DNA from: Halorubrum californiense DSM 19288
Lineage (GTDB): Archaea > Halobacteriota > Halobacteria > Halobacteriales > Haloferacaceae
Length of the DNA: 61,159 nt
Direction: 5' to 3'
Assembly: GCF_000336875.1 (NCBI RefSeq)
Contig: NZ_AOJK01000017.1
Location: 1 to 61,159 of the forward strand
A model generated the notes under the pieces. The model searched no databases, was not told the DNA's origin, and saw only the letters and a program-made list of their open reading frames with translations. The position numbers and the translations under genes were made by a program. Positions 26,319-35,355 of the stretch are shown here, in pieces; the first letter of the stretch is position 1, and each line of letters starts with the position of its first letter.

Positions 26319-26693
26319 ATGAGTACCGAACCGGCCGACACCGGGACCGAGGGGAACGACCCGGCGATCGAGGTGACGCCGGACGCTGCCGAGGAGGCGC
26401 TCTCGCTCCTCGAGGGCGAGGGGCTCGACACCGACATCGCCGGACTGCGGCTGTTCGTCCAGCAGGGCGGCTGCGCGGGGCTGTCGTACGGCATGCGCTT
26501 CGACACCGAACCGGAGGAAGACGACCTCGTCGTGGAACACCACGGGCTCCGGGTGTTCGTCGACCCCGCGAGTAAGAACTACATCGGCGGGAGCACGCTC
26601 GACTACGAACACGGGCTTCAGGCGGCCGGCTTCGAGGTCGAGAACCCGAACGTCGTCTCGGAGTGCGGCTGCGGCGAGTCGTTCCGGACGTAA
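26319..26693 (+). CDS. Iron-sulfur cluster A-type carrier (IscA/ErpA-like)
   Basis: 124 aa. The three cluster-binding cysteines are C52 (QQGGCAGLSY), C116 and C118 (ECGCGESF), the defining pattern of A-type carriers. An acidic extension of about 17 residues precedes the domain. It acts in delivering Fe-S clusters to target proteins. Confidence 0.94.
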   Translation: MSTEPADTGTEGNDPAIEVTPDAAEEALSLLEGEGLDTDIAGLRLFVQQGGCAGLSYGMRFDTEPEEDDLVVEHHGLRVFVDPASKNYIGGSTLDYEHGLQAAGFEVENPNVVSECGCGESFRT

Positions 26694-26799
26694 CGGGCCG
26701 GTTCGCGGTCCGAGAACAGAGCTTTCCTCACCCTCGACCTCCCGTTTCCCCCGACCCCCGAGTCCGCCGCTTAAGTCGCTCGGGCGGGTACGGGCTCCC

Positions 26800-27045
26800 A
26801 TGAGCCTGGAAGCGTCGACGACGGCGAGCGGGGAGCGGGTGTACACCGACCGGTCGAGCACGGAGCGCGGCGCTGACGGCCCCTTCTACCTCGTGTTCGC
26901 GGACGAGGCGGGCGAATCGCGCTGGGGGTTCCGCTGCGGCAACTGCGAGTCGTTCGACACCGCGATGGACACGATGGGCCGGATCCAGTGTACCGAGTGC
27001 GGCAACCTCCGGAAGCCGGACGAGTGGGACGCGGCCCACGAGTGA
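26800..27045 (+). CDS. DUF5816-like zinc-binding protein
   Basis: 81 aa. Two Cys pairs (CGNCES and CTECGN) make a likely zinc ribbon, followed by the conserved ending RKPDEWDAAHE. I associate this pattern with the haloarchaeal DUF5816 family. The function is unknown. Confidence 0.75.
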   Translation: MSLEASTTASGERVYTDRSSTERGADGPFYLVFADEAGESRWGFRCGNCESFDTAMDTMGRIQCTECGNLRKPDEWDAAHE

Positions 27046-27162
27046 TCCTCCGGCGACGGGGCGCGCTCGCGGCTCTCCGCGGCGTTCCCGACCGCACCGC
27101 CGATTCTCCGCGTCCGGAATCGTGAGAAACTTTATCACGGATGGAGCCGAACTTCGAGCCAG

Positions 27163-27501
27163 ATGGCCACTGCGAGCATCCCCCCGACGACCGAGGCCAG
27201 AGACGTCTTCCGCGAACTGGGATACACCGTCTCCGACGGCGGACGAGAGTTCGTCGCGGAACGCAAATGGCGGCGCGTGTTCGTGACGGTGCTGTGTATG
27301 GACGACGACGACCTCGACCCGTATCTCGCAGACGGCGGTGACGACGCGCGCCTCCGGTGTTTCGTCACGTGGCGCGACCGCGCGGCCGACCTCCAAGAAC
27401 GGCTCCTCGACTCGAAACCCCCCTACGACTGGGCCGTCATCGGTATCGACCGCGACGGCGAGGACTTCGCCGTGATGGAAGGCGCGCCCGGAAGTCCCTG
27501 A
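27163..27501 (+). CDS. Hypothetical haloarchaeal protein
   Basis: 112 aa, mixed alpha/beta, with ELGYTVSDGGREFVAERKWR near the start and DWAVIGIDRDGEDFAV near the end. It may belong to a haloarchaeal DUF, but I cannot name it safely. TATA-like CTTTATCAC is at 27130-27138, about 27 nt before the ATG, supporting this start and a leaderless mRNA. Confidence 0.72.
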   Translation: MATASIPPTTEARDVFRELGYTVSDGGREFVAERKWRRVFVTVLCMDDDDLDPYLADGGDDARLRCFVTWRDRAADLQERLLDSKPPYDWAVIGIDRDGEDFAVMEGAPGSP

Positions 27502-27549
27502 CTGTCTCCGCGGCTACGGGTATTTGCGACCCCGCCGCGTACGGTCCCC

Positions 27550-27984
27550 ATGGAACACGTCGAGTACGTCTACACCAGCGGCATGACCGGGTCGGATATC
27601 GACGCCCGTCTCCGGGCCGGCGAACACGGCGTCTTGGGGCTGGCGGACGGCGACGACGCGTACGCCGTCCCGTTGAGCTACCACTACGACGGCGACCGCC
27701 CCCGCTTCCGCGCGAGCGCCCACGACGGTGACGACGAGAAGGGGCGGTCCCTCGAGACGACCGACACCGCCACGTTCGTGTGCTACGCGTCGTCGACGGA
27801 CGCGTCGTGGAGCGTCCACGCTCGCGGGCCGCTCCGACGGTCCGAGCGGGCCGTCGACGAGGCGACGCTCAACGAGTGGTTTCAGCCGTTTCGCCTCTTC
27901 GCCGAAGCGGTCGAAGCCGTCGAGTTCACTCTTTACGAGCTTCGGCCGGAGACCCTCATCGGTCGTGCGACTCCGCCCTCGTAG
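27550..27984 (+). CDS. Pyridoxamine 5'-phosphate oxidase-family protein
   Basis: 144 aa. A flavin-binding split-barrel protein: GVLGLADGDDAYAVPLSYHYDGDRPRF is the typical first beta hairpin, and SWSVHARGPLRR is the later strand. Members bind FMN, F420 or haem. No specific substrate can be assigned. Confidence 0.82.
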   Translation: MEHVEYVYTSGMTGSDIDARLRAGEHGVLGLADGDDAYAVPLSYHYDGDRPRFRASAHDGDDEKGRSLETTDTATFVCYASSTDASWSVHARGPLRRSERAVDEATLNEWFQPFRLFAEAVEAVEFTLYELRPETLIGRATPPS

Positions 27985-28026
27985 ACGCCCATTTTTATCC
28001 CCCCGTGCGTCCTACCAGCACGCGAC

Positions 28027-28227
28027 ATGGTGTTCAAGAAAATCACGCTGATCGGGACGAGCGAGGAGAGTTTCGACGCCGCGGCCGACGACGCCATCGA
28101 CCGCGCCGAGGACACCCTCGAAAACGTCTACTGGGCCGAGGTCGAGGAGTTCGGCGTCGAGTTGGACGGCGCGGCCGACCGCGAGTATCAGGCGGAGGTC
28201 GAGGTCGCGTTCGAACTGGAAGGGTAA
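28027..28227 (+). CDS. Dodecin (flavin-storage protein)
   Basis: 66 aa. Forms a hollow dodecamer that binds riboflavin or lumichrome. The key residues known from the Halobacterium protein are in place: W36, which stacks on the flavin ([14 protein letters not shown]), and Q55, which holds the dimethylbenzene/alloxazine system ([11 protein letters not shown]). TATA-like TTTTTATCC is at 27991-27999, 28 nt before the ATG, as in leaderless transcripts. Confidence 0.95.
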   Translation: MVFKKITLIGTSEESFDAAADDAIDRAEDTLENVYWAEVEEFGVELDGAADREYQAEVEVAFELEG

Positions 28228-28320
28228 GCGAGAGGCGGTTTTTATCGTCTATTAGTGGTTTTGAGCGGCGCTGAGGTCTGAGTATAAACGGTGGTTCACG
28301 GATCGCCGACGAACACCGCC

Positions 28321-28562
28321 GAAGCCCCAGTCGCGAGGGCTCGGTGCGCTCGCTGCGCGCTCGTTCGTTCGCGCTGCTCACTCACTGCGGTGCTTGCGTC
28401 GCGCGCCTTCGCCCTCGCGACTGCCCCTTCGATTCCCACCCCGCACCGCACCTCTCCCTCCCCAGCCTCGTCGGCCACCCTCCGCTTCGCTTCGGGTGGC
28501 CGACTCCCTCGCGCGTGCGACACGCAGCCTGACGGCTGCTCGTCGGCACGCGCCACCGCAGT
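28321..28562 (+). repeat. Structured palindromic intergenic repeat, copy 2
   Basis: Full-length copy. Module A: GAAGCCCC, arm AGTCGCGAGGGC (28329-28340), loop, arm GCCCTCGCGACT (28411-28422), then GCCCCTTCGA. Hairpin B: GTCGGCCACCC/GGGTGGCCGAC (28470-28504). Hairpin C: GCGCGTGC/GCACGCGC (28511-28553) enclosing GCAGCC-TGAC-GGCTGC. It ends CACCGCAGT. Three positions of the module A arms differ from copy 1 and all three are matched by the complementary change in the opposite arm. It occupies most of the 395-bp gap between dodecin and the AlaX gene, and a TATA-like TTTATAACC (28566-28574) abuts its end. Confidence 0.85.
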
Positions 28563-28622
28563 TCATTTATAACCTATACGGCGGCGGTCACCTATTTACC
28601 CGACCGCGCCCACGACCCGGCA

Positions 28623-29843
28623 ATGACCGCTTCACGCGCGCCGGCCGAGCCGACGGTCCGAGAGTTCGAAGCGACGGTCGACCACGTCGACGGCCGCGAG
28701 GTCGTCCTCGACGAGACGTACTTCTACCCCGAGTCCGGCGGCCAGCCGGCCGACAGAGGGACGCTCGACGGCCACCTCGTCGACGACGTGGTCGAGCGTG
28801 AGGGGGAGGTCGTCCACGCCCTCGACCCCGACGCGGACCTCGACCTCGCGCCCGGCGACGAGGTCACGGGGCTGATCGACGACGCGTTCCGGACCTACTG
28901 CGCTCGCGCGCACACCGCCTCCCACGTGCTGTTCGGCGCCGCGCGCCGGATCGCCGACGACCTCGGCTACGCCGGCTTCGACATCTCGGAGACGAAGGTC
29001 CGCGTCGACCTGACGACCGCCGAGCCGCTGGACGACGGCGACCTGATCGAGCTGGAGCGGCTCGCCAACCGCGCCGTCTGGGACTCGCTGCCCGTCTCGT
29101 GGGAGACCCACTCGGCCGACGAGGCCCGCGATGTCGACGGGATCGCGTTCAACACCAAGACCGAGGAGGGCGCGATGAGCGGCGGCGCGGTCCGGGTCGT
29201 GACCGTCGGCGAGGCGGACGACCCGTGGGACGTCGCCGCCTGCGGCGGGACCCACGTCGCGAACACCGCGGAGATCGGGCCGATGGCGGTGCTGGACCGG
29301 TCGAACCCGGGCGAGGGGGTCACCCGCGTCGAGTTCGCGGTCGGCCCGACCGCCATCGACGAGATCGGGGCGGTCCACGCCGCCGCGCTCGACGCCGCCA
29401 CGACGCTCGACGCGCGCGTCGGCGACCTCCCGGACGCCGTCTCACGCCTCCGCGATGAAGCCGACCGGCTGGAGGCCGACCTCCGCGACGCACGCGAGGA
29501 GCTGCTCGCGGCCCGCCTGCGCGACCTCCCGACGGCCGAGGTCGACGGCGCGCGGTGGGCGGTCGGGACCGTCGAGGACGCCGATCCGAACGAGCTCCGG
29601 GAGCCGGCGACCGAGGCGGTCGGGAGCGACACCGACCGCGACGCCCTCGCGGCGGTCGGGGCGGGGGACGCCCCGTTCGTCGTGGTCGCGGCCGCGGGCG
29701 ACGCCGACATCGACGCGGGCGACGTCGTCGCCGCGGTCACCGACGAGTTCGGCGGCGGCGGGGGCGGCGGCCCGACGTTCGCGCAGGGCGGCGGCCTCGA
29801 CGCCGACCCCGAGGCCGTCGCGGCGTGGCTCCGCGAGCGATGA
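28623..29843 (+). CDS. alaX: Alanyl-tRNA editing protein (AlaX type with DHHA1)
   Basis: 406 aa. A free-standing editing protein that hydrolyses mischarged Ser- or Gly-tRNA(Ala). The zinc-binding editing motifs are HTASH (97-101) and CGGTH (207-211). A coiled-coil linker (about 255-300) and a C-terminal DHHA1-like domain with the Gly-rich end DEFGGGGGGGPTFAQGGG follow. This is the large AlaX form. TATA-like CTATTTACC is about 30 nt before the ATG. The stop overlaps the next start. Confidence 0.92.
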   Translation: MTASRAPAEPTVREFEATVDHVDGREVVLDETYFYPESGGQPADRGTLDGHLVDDVVEREGEVVHALDPDADLDLAPGDEVTGLIDDAFRTYCARAHTASHVLFGAARRIADDLGYAGFDISETKVRVDLTTAEPLDDGDLIELERLANRAVWDSLPVSWETHSADEARDVDGIAFNTKTEEGAMSGGAVRVVTVGEADDPWDVAACGGTHVANTAEIGPMAVLDRSNPGEGVTRVEFAVGPTAIDEIGAVHAAALDAATTLDARVGDLPDAVSRLRDEADRLEADLRDAREELLAARLRDLPTAEVDGARWAVGTVEDADPNELREPATEAVGSDTDRDALAAVGAGDAPFVVVAAAGDADIDAGDVVAAVTDEFGGGGGGGPTFAQGGGLDADPEAVAAWLRER

Positions 29844-30859
29844 CCGGGAAGCTGGGGCCCGACGCGCTCGCGACGGCGCTCGCGGCGACCGGCGCGCCGG
29901 ACGCGGCGGTGACGCAGGGACCGGCCTACGGGGAGGACGCGGCCGCGATCGACCTCGGCGACGCCGCCGAGACGCTCGTCGTCGCGGCCGACCCGCTGTC
30001 GCTGGCCGCCGAGTCGGTCGGGACGCTCGCGGTCCACGTCGCCTGTAACGATGTCGCCGCGAGCGGGGCCGACCCGCGCTGGCTCACGCACACGCTCTTC
30101 CTGCCCGACGACGACCCCGACCGGCTCCGAACTGTCGTCGACCAGGTCGACGCGACGGCGCGCGAGCTCGGGTGCGCGGTCGTCGGGGGCCACACCGAGG
30201 TGCTCGGCGCGCTCGACCGCCCGCTCTGCTCGATGACGGCGATGGGGACGACGGACCGCTTCGTGTCGAGCGGCGGGGCCGAGCCGGGCGACCGCCTCCT
30301 CCTCACGAAGGGCGCGGCGATCGAGGCGACGGCGATCCTCGCGACCGACTTCCGCGAGGAGTGCCGCGAGGCGGGCGTCCCGGCCGCGACGCTCGACGCC
30401 GCCGCCGGCTTCCTCGACGAGGTGAGCGTCGTCCCCGACGCGGCCGCGGTCCGGGACGCCGCCAGCGCGCTTCACGACCCGACCGAGGGGGGCGTGGCGA
30501 CCGCCCTCGTCGAGATGGCGACGGCGAGCGAGTCGGTCTTCGCCGTCGACCGCGACGCGGTCCCGGTCCGCCCCGAGACGCGGGCCTGCTGTGACGCGCT
30601 CGGCGTCGACCCGCTCGCGACGTTCGGCTCCGGCGCGCTGCTGGCGGCCGTCCCGCCCGAGCGGGTCGACGACGCGCTCGACGCGCTCGACGCGGCCGGG
30701 ATCGAGGGGGCGGCGATCGGTGTCGTCGAGGCCACAGGGGGCAACGAGGAGGCTGCCGACGATGCTCTGGGAACCGTCCGAATCGACGGCGAGGCGCTTT
30801 CCGAGTCGCCCCGAGACGAACTGTACCCCTTGTGGGAAGCGCGCGATTCGGGAGAGTAG
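29840..30859 (+). CDS. AIR synthase-related protein (PurM/HypE fold)
   Basis: 339 aa. The PurM superfamily fold is shown by YGEDAAAIDLGD, the VHVACNDVAASGADPRWL strand, GCAVVGGHTEV, the LLLTKGAAIEA strand and LHDPTEGGVATAL. Relatives include HypE and ThiL, but there are no hydrogenase or thiamine neighbours, and the HypE Cys-terminal tail is absent. It overlaps alaX by four bases (ATGA), suggesting cotranslation and perhaps a linked role. Confidence 0.82.
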   Translation: MTGKLGPDALATALAATGAPDAAVTQGPAYGEDAAAIDLGDAAETLVVAADPLSLAAESVGTLAVHVACNDVAASGADPRWLTHTLFLPDDDPDRLRTVVDQVDATARELGCAVVGGHTEVLGALDRPLCSMTAMGTTDRFVSSGGAEPGDRLLLTKGAAIEATAILATDFREECREAGVPAATLDAAAGFLDEVSVVPDAAAVRDAASALHDPTEGGVATALVEMATASESVFAVDRDAVPVRPETRACCDALGVDPLATFGSGALLAAVPPERVDDALDALDAAGIEGAAIGVVEATGGNEEAADDALGTVRIDGEALSESPRDELYPLWEARDSGE

Positions 30860-30947
30860 GGGCACCGGGTCAGGACGGGCCGCCCCGTCGACCGCTGCGA
30901 CCCCGCCGATCGCGCACCTTTTTCGGTGAGGGTCCGAAGGCGGTGAC

Positions 30948-32120
30948 ATGACCGGAGTACGCGTCGGCTCGGCGCTCACCGACGAACAGCAGGCGGTCCG
31001 CGACCTCGTCGAGGAGTTCGCGGCCGAGGAGGTCCGGCCGGCGGCGGCCGCGGCCGACGAGACGGAGACGTTTCCCGAAGAGGTCTGGGACGGGCTCGCG
31101 GAGCTCGGGCTGACGGGGCTGACGGTCCCCGAGGCGTACGGCGGGTTCGGCGCCGACGAGACGACCTACGCGGTCGTCAACGAGGCGCTGGCGCACGGGT
31201 CGCTCGCGGTCGCGACCGCCCTCTCCGTCCACTGTCTCGCCACCTCCTGTATCGCCGAGTTCGGCACCGAGGCCCAGCGCGAGGCGTGGCTGCCGGAGAT
31301 GGCGGAGACGGGTCGCCCGGTCGGGATGTTCTGCCTCTCCGAGCCGCAGGCGGGGTCGAACCCGGCCGAGATGGCGGCGACCGCGACGTACGACCCCGAG
31401 ACGGACGAGTACGTCCTCAACGGCGAGAAGCAGTGGATCACGAACGGGGAACGCGGCGGGGTCGCGATCGTCTTCGCGAAGGTCGACGACCCGGAGCGGG
31501 ACCCGGACGACGACGCGATCACCCAGTTCCTCGTGCCGGCCGACACCGAGGGGTTCGAGGTCGGGAAGAAGGAGGAGAAGCTCGGCCTCCGCGCCTCGGA
31601 CACGACCGGGATCACGTTCGACGACTGTCGGGTCCCCGCTGAGAACCGGCTCACCGAGCCGGGGAAGGGACTCTCGGCCGCGTTCCGCACGCTCACCGAG
31701 GGTCGGATCGGCATCGCGGCGCAGGCGGTCGGCGTCGCGCAGGCCGCGCTCGACGAGGCGAAATCGTACGCCGAGGAGCGTGAGCAGTTCGACCGGGCGA
31801 TCGCCGACATCCAGACGATCCGGCACAAGCTCGCGGAGATGTCGACCGACGTGTCGGCCGCGCGGCTGCTCGTCCGCGAGGCGTGCCGGCAGGCCGAGGC
31901 GGGCGAGGACTACCGCGTCGCCGCCTCGAAGGCGAAGTACCGCGCCAGCGAGGCCGCGATGTCGGTGACGAACGAGGCGGTCCAGATCCACGGCGGCTAC
32001 GGCTACACGACCGAGTTCGACGTCGAGCGCCTCTACCGCGACGCGAAGATCACGGAGATCTACGAGGGGACGACGGAGATCCAGAAGACGATCATCGCCC
32101 GAGGGGTGTTCGGCGAGTGA
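30948..32120 (+). CDS. Acyl-CoA dehydrogenase
   Basis: 390 aa. FAD-dependent desaturation of acyl-CoA in beta-oxidation or branched-chain amino-acid breakdown. Signatures are CLSEPQAGSNPAEM (flavin and substrate binding), QWITNG, and the C-terminal HGGYGYTTEFDVERLYRDAKITEIYEGTTEIQ region, with its YEGT motif. The precise chain specificity is not deducible. The stop overlaps the next HAD gene. Confidence 0.93.
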   Translation: MTGVRVGSALTDEQQAVRDLVEEFAAEEVRPAAAAADETETFPEEVWDGLAELGLTGLTVPEAYGGFGADETTYAVVNEALAHGSLAVATALSVHCLATSCIAEFGTEAQREAWLPEMAETGRPVGMFCLSEPQAGSNPAEMAATATYDPETDEYVLNGEKQWITNGERGGVAIVFAKVDDPERDPDDDAITQFLVPADTEGFEVGKKEEKLGLRASDTTGITFDDCRVPAENRLTEPGKGLSAAFRTLTEGRIGIAAQAVGVAQAALDEAKSYAEEREQFDRAIADIQTIRHKLAEMSTDVSAARLLVREACRQAEAGEDYRVAASKAKYRASEAAMSVTNEAVQIHGGYGYTTEFDVERLYRDAKITEIYEGTTEIQKTIIARGVFGE

Positions 32121-32698
32121 GCGGCGTCGGCTCGCGGCTCGCCGGCTACGACGCGGTCGTCTACGACCTCGACGGCACGCTCGTCGAACTCGCGGTCGAC
32201 TGGGACGCCGTCGCGGACGCGGTCCTCGACGTCTACGCCGAGCGTGCGCTCATCCCGCCGACAGAAGAGCTGTGGGACCTGCTCGGGGCGGCCGACGGCT
32301 ACGGAGTCCGCGACGAGGTCGAGGAGGCGATCGCGGGCCACGAGCGGCCCGGCGCCCGCGAGTCCGCGCGGCTCCCGCTCGGGGACCGACTGACGGGAAC
32401 CGCGGACGGCGGCGGTTCGCACCCGCCCGCGGGCGTCTGCTCGCTCAACTGCGAGGACGCGTGCCGGATCGCGGTCGACACCCACGGGCTCGGCGACGCG
32501 CTCGTCTCGGACGCAATCGTCGGCCGCGACACTGTCGCGACCCACAAGCCGGACCCGGCGTCGCTGTTCGCGGCGATCGATCGACTCGGCGCCGCCCCCG
32601 AAGACGCGCTGTTCGTCGGCGACTCGCGGAGCGACGCGGTCACCGCCGAGCGCGGCGGCGTCGACTTCGCGTGGGTGTCGGACCTGCTCGCGGAGTAG
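32117..32698 (+). CDS. HAD-family hydrolase
   Basis: 193 aa from a GTG start overlapping the acyl-CoA dehydrogenase stop by four bases. HAD motif I is VYDLDGTL with D17 and D19. Later motifs are HKPDPAS and LFVGDSRSDAV. The cap region is short and includes a Gly/Pro-rich stretch (about 94-108). It resembles phosphoglycolate-phosphatase-type enzymes, but the substrate is unknown. Confidence 0.85.
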   Translation: MSGVGSRLAGYDAVVYDLDGTLVELAVDWDAVADAVLDVYAERALIPPTEELWDLLGAADGYGVRDEVEEAIAGHERPGARESARLPLGDRLTGTADGGGSHPPAGVCSLNCEDACRIAVDTHGLGDALVSDAIVGRDTVATHKPDPASLFAAIDRLGAAPEDALFVGDSRSDAVTAERGGVDFAWVSDLLAE

Positions 32699-32725
32699 AG
32701 CGCAGCAAGAGGCCGCCGCGCGGCT

Positions 32726-33121
32726 TCAGTCCTTCTTTTCAGCTTCGTTCGTTTTCGGATCGTCGTCCGTCTCCGAGTCGGCTTCGTCCGCGCCGACTTC
32801 GTCGTCCGTCTCCACACCGACTTCGTCCACACCGACTTCGTCGTCCGTCTCCGCGCCGCCGTCGCCGGCCTCGGCCCGTTTCGCGTACAGCGCGACGGCG
32901 ACCGCGGTGACGAACCAGATGGGCGCGCCGACCCGGACCGCGAACGCGGCGCGCGCGCCCCACGACTCCAGCGTCACGAGCGTCGACAGGACGGCGACGA
33001 CGGGGGCGCCGACGAGGATTGTGACGACGAACGTCGTCTGCATCACCCACGCGTAGTCGACCCCTTCGTACTCGGCCCGCTCGACTGGTTGCACGCCACG
33101 GGCTCCGCGGCGGAGCGGCAA
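32726..33121 (-). CDS. DUF5822-like membrane protein
   Basis: 131 aa. Two transmembrane helices (VMQTTFVVTILVGAPVVAVLS and a second near AAFAVRVGAPIWFVTAVAVAL) are followed by an acidic tail with repeated TDDEVG units. The EGVDYAWVMQTTF motif matches what I know as DUF5822 of haloarchaea. A GTG at 33094 (VQPVERAEYEG) is an alternative start and would remove nine Arg-rich residues. Divergent from panB. Confidence 0.72.
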   Translation of the reverse strand: MPLRRGARGVQPVERAEYEGVDYAWVMQTTFVVTILVGAPVVAVLSTLVTLESWGARAAFAVRVGAPIWFVTAVAVALYAKRAEAGDGGAETDDEVGVDEVGVETDDEVGADEADSETDDDPKTNEAEKKD

Positions 33122-33225
33122 ATCGGTGGCGGTCGCCGCCGCACCGGCAGGAACGCTTCGGTCGCCGCCGCGCTCGCTTTCCGGTTCCCGACGATTTTAC
33201 AGCGGCGCGGGGGTGACTCCGAGAC

Positions 33226-34032
33226 ATGACCACGACGCGGGGACTCCGGGAGGCCGAGGATGCGATCACGATGCTCACCGCCTACGACGCCCCGACGGCG
33301 GCGGTCGTCGACGAGGCCGGGATCGACGTCGTCCTCGTCGGCGACAGCATGGGCAACGCCGCGCTCGGCTACGACTCCACGCTCCCCGTGACGTTCGACG
33401 AGGTCGCGAGCCGGACCGCGGCGGTCGCGCGCGCGACAGAGGACGCGCTGGTCGTCGCCGACATGCCGTTCCTCTCGTTCGGCGTCGACGAGGCGGAGTC
33501 GGTGCGGAACGCCGGCCGACTGCTGAAGGAGGCGAACGCGGACGCGGTGAAGATCGAGAGCGGCCCGCACACCGTCTCGACCACGCGCCGCATGACGGAG
33601 GTCGGGATCCCGGTGATGGCGCACCTCGGCTTGACTCCCCAACACGTGAACCGGCTGGGCGGCTACACCCGACAGGGGACGGAACAGGAGGCCGCCGAGG
33701 AGATCATCGATCTGGCCGGCGCCCACGTCGACGCCGGGGCGTTCGCGCTCGTGTTGGAACACGTGCCCGCGAACCTCGCGGGCGCGGTGACCGAGGCGCT
33801 GGATATCCCGACGATCGGCATCGGCGCGGGCCCGGACTGCGACGGACAGGTGCTGGTGATCAACGACGCGGTCGGGCTCGGCGAGTGGTCGCCGCCGTTC
33901 GCCAAGCAGTTCGGCGACGTGCGCGGGGAGATGGTCGGCGCCGTCGAGGCGTACAGGGACGCCGTGACGAGCGGTGAGTTCCCGGCCGAGGAGCACTCGC
34001 ACGTCGAGGAGACCCTCGACGACCTGTACTGA
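33226..34032 (+). CDS. panB: 3-methyl-2-oxobutanoate hydroxymethyltransferase
   Basis: 268 aa. Makes ketopantoate for coenzyme A synthesis. Family motifs are MLTAYDAPTAAVVDEAGID, VLVGDSMGN (Mg binding), ADMPFLSFG, VKIESG, and VMAHLGLTPQ. The length is standard. TATA-like GATTTTACA is at 33193-33201, about 30 nt before the ATG. Confidence 0.96.
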   Translation: MTTTRGLREAEDAITMLTAYDAPTAAVVDEAGIDVVLVGDSMGNAALGYDSTLPVTFDEVASRTAAVARATEDALVVADMPFLSFGVDEAESVRNAGRLLKEANADAVKIESGPHTVSTTRRMTEVGIPVMAHLGLTPQHVNRLGGYTRQGTEQEAAEEIIDLAGAHVDAGAFALVLEHVPANLAGAVTEALDIPTIGIGAGPDCDGQVLVINDAVGLGEWSPPFAKQFGDVRGEMVGAVEAYRDAVTSGEFPAEEHSHVEETLDDLY

Positions 34033-34120
34033 GCGGGGACGCATCCCGCAGCGCGTCCGACGGTCTGAAAAAAGCGCCGTTCGGTCGACTCTCGAAGCGG
34101 TGTGGCCCTCGCTGCGGGGT

Positions 34121-34348
34121 TCACACCTTCTTGGTAGCGGTGTGCGGACAGTTCGGACAGTCCCAGTGGAACTGCGTTCCGCCCGAACTGAGCAGGCCGC
34201 CGCTGTCGGTCGCCCCCTCCCGCATCCAGCCTTTGCTCTTCGCGCACTGGAGGTGGAGCTCGATGCCACAGTTCGAACAGTGGAAGTGCTGTGCGTCCGA
34301 GAGCTTGTTCCCGCACACGTCACATTTCGGGCTGCTAAACAGTCCCAT
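34121..34348 (-). CDS. Small zinc-ribbon protein
   Basis: 75 aa with three Cys/His clusters: CDVCGNKLS, FHCSNCGIELHLQC and FHWDCPNCPH. Two or three zinc sites are likely, in a LIM- or RING-like spacing. No function can be assigned. An A+T-rich promoter (TTTATGAATAATGG on this strand, around 34370-34383) is about 28 nt before the ATG. Confidence 0.8.
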   Translation of the reverse strand: MGLFSSPKCDVCGNKLSDAQHFHCSNCGIELHLQCAKSKGWMREGATDSGGLLSSGGTQFHWDCPNCPHTATKKV

Positions 34349-34437
34349 GGTTCAACCACACAATGTTAGCCATTATTCATAAATCTATCTTCACATTCGC
34401 GAAACGTGTCCCGCGGGTGGGGCCGTTCCGTGCGTCT

Positions 34438-35304
34438 TCAGACGACTCCGAGGACGGCCGGCAGCTCGCTCGGATCCACCTGGGTGACGGTGACGTAGAG
34501 GGCGGTGAAGATCACGGCGTTGTGGAGCCCGTGGAGCAGCGCCGGAACCACGAGGTTCTCGGTGTACTCGTACACCGCCCCGAACACCAGACTCGGCACG
34601 AAGAGGATGGCGACGGTCGTCAGCCGCGCGGAGAGGCCGCCGGTCAGCGCCATCACGTGGATGGTCGCGAAGATGGCGGCGGTGAGCAGGATCGACGGGG
34701 CCGCCGGCAGCGACTCGCGGAGCCGGCCTTGGACGACGCCGCGGTAGAGGATCTCCTCGCAGGGGCCGATGACGAGGAACGAGGCCGCGACGAAAAGCGG
34801 GATGATCGCCGGGTTCGCCATCGCCAGCTCCGCGCTCTGGTTCGCCGCGGTCTCCGTCCCGAGCAGCTGGACGATCGTCGAGATCACGAGGATCAGGATG
34901 AAGATCACGACCCAGCTCCCGAGGACGAGCCCGATCTCCTTGAGGCTGGGCACCCGGACGCCGAGGTACGAGACGATCCCCTCGCGATCGAAGCCCCGCC
35001 ACGCGAGGTAGCCGACCGCGAGACCGCCGAACGCGACGTACTGACCGAGTATCAGCGAGAGCACGACGCTCGCGGCCAGCGAGAGCCCGCCGGTCGCGGC
35101 GTCGATCGCGAACACCGCCACGCCGCTCGCGAGCGCGATGACCGGCCCGAGAACGCCGAGGAGCAACGCGGTCGCGACCGCGATACCCGGCGAGTCGCTG
35201 GTCTGTCCCGGCCCGTCCGCATCGTCGGACACGGGGTCGACGTCGTCGACCTCGTCGCGGACCCCGCCGTCCAGGACCGGATCGCCGCTGGAGGGATCTG
35301 TCAT
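34438..35304 (-). CDS. CPBP-family intramembrane metalloprotease
   Basis: 288 aa with about seven hydrophobic segments after an acidic N-terminus. The catalytic motifs of CAAX-protease/bacteriocin-processing (CPBP) proteins are present: CEEILYRGVVQ (EExxxR), FATIHVM (FxxxH) and LLHGLHNA (HxxxN). The family cleaves within membranes. The substrate is unknown. Confidence 0.92.
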   Translation of the reverse strand: MTDPSSGDPVLDGGVRDEVDDVDPVSDDADGPGQTSDSPGIAVATALLLGVLGPVIALASGVAVFAIDAATGGLSLAASVVLSLILGQYVAFGGLAVGYLAWRGFDREGIVSYLGVRVPSLKEIGLVLGSWVVIFILILVISTIVQLLGTETAANQSAELAMANPAIIPLFVAASFLVIGPCEEILYRGVVQGRLRESLPAAPSILLTAAIFATIHVMALTGGLSARLTTVAILFVPSLVFGAVYEYTENLVVPALLHGLHNAVIFTALYVTVTQVDPSELPAVLGVV

Positions 35305-35355
35305 TGCCGCGCATACGGGCCGCCCGGCAAAATGGTTGTCCGTGTCGGAATCGAC

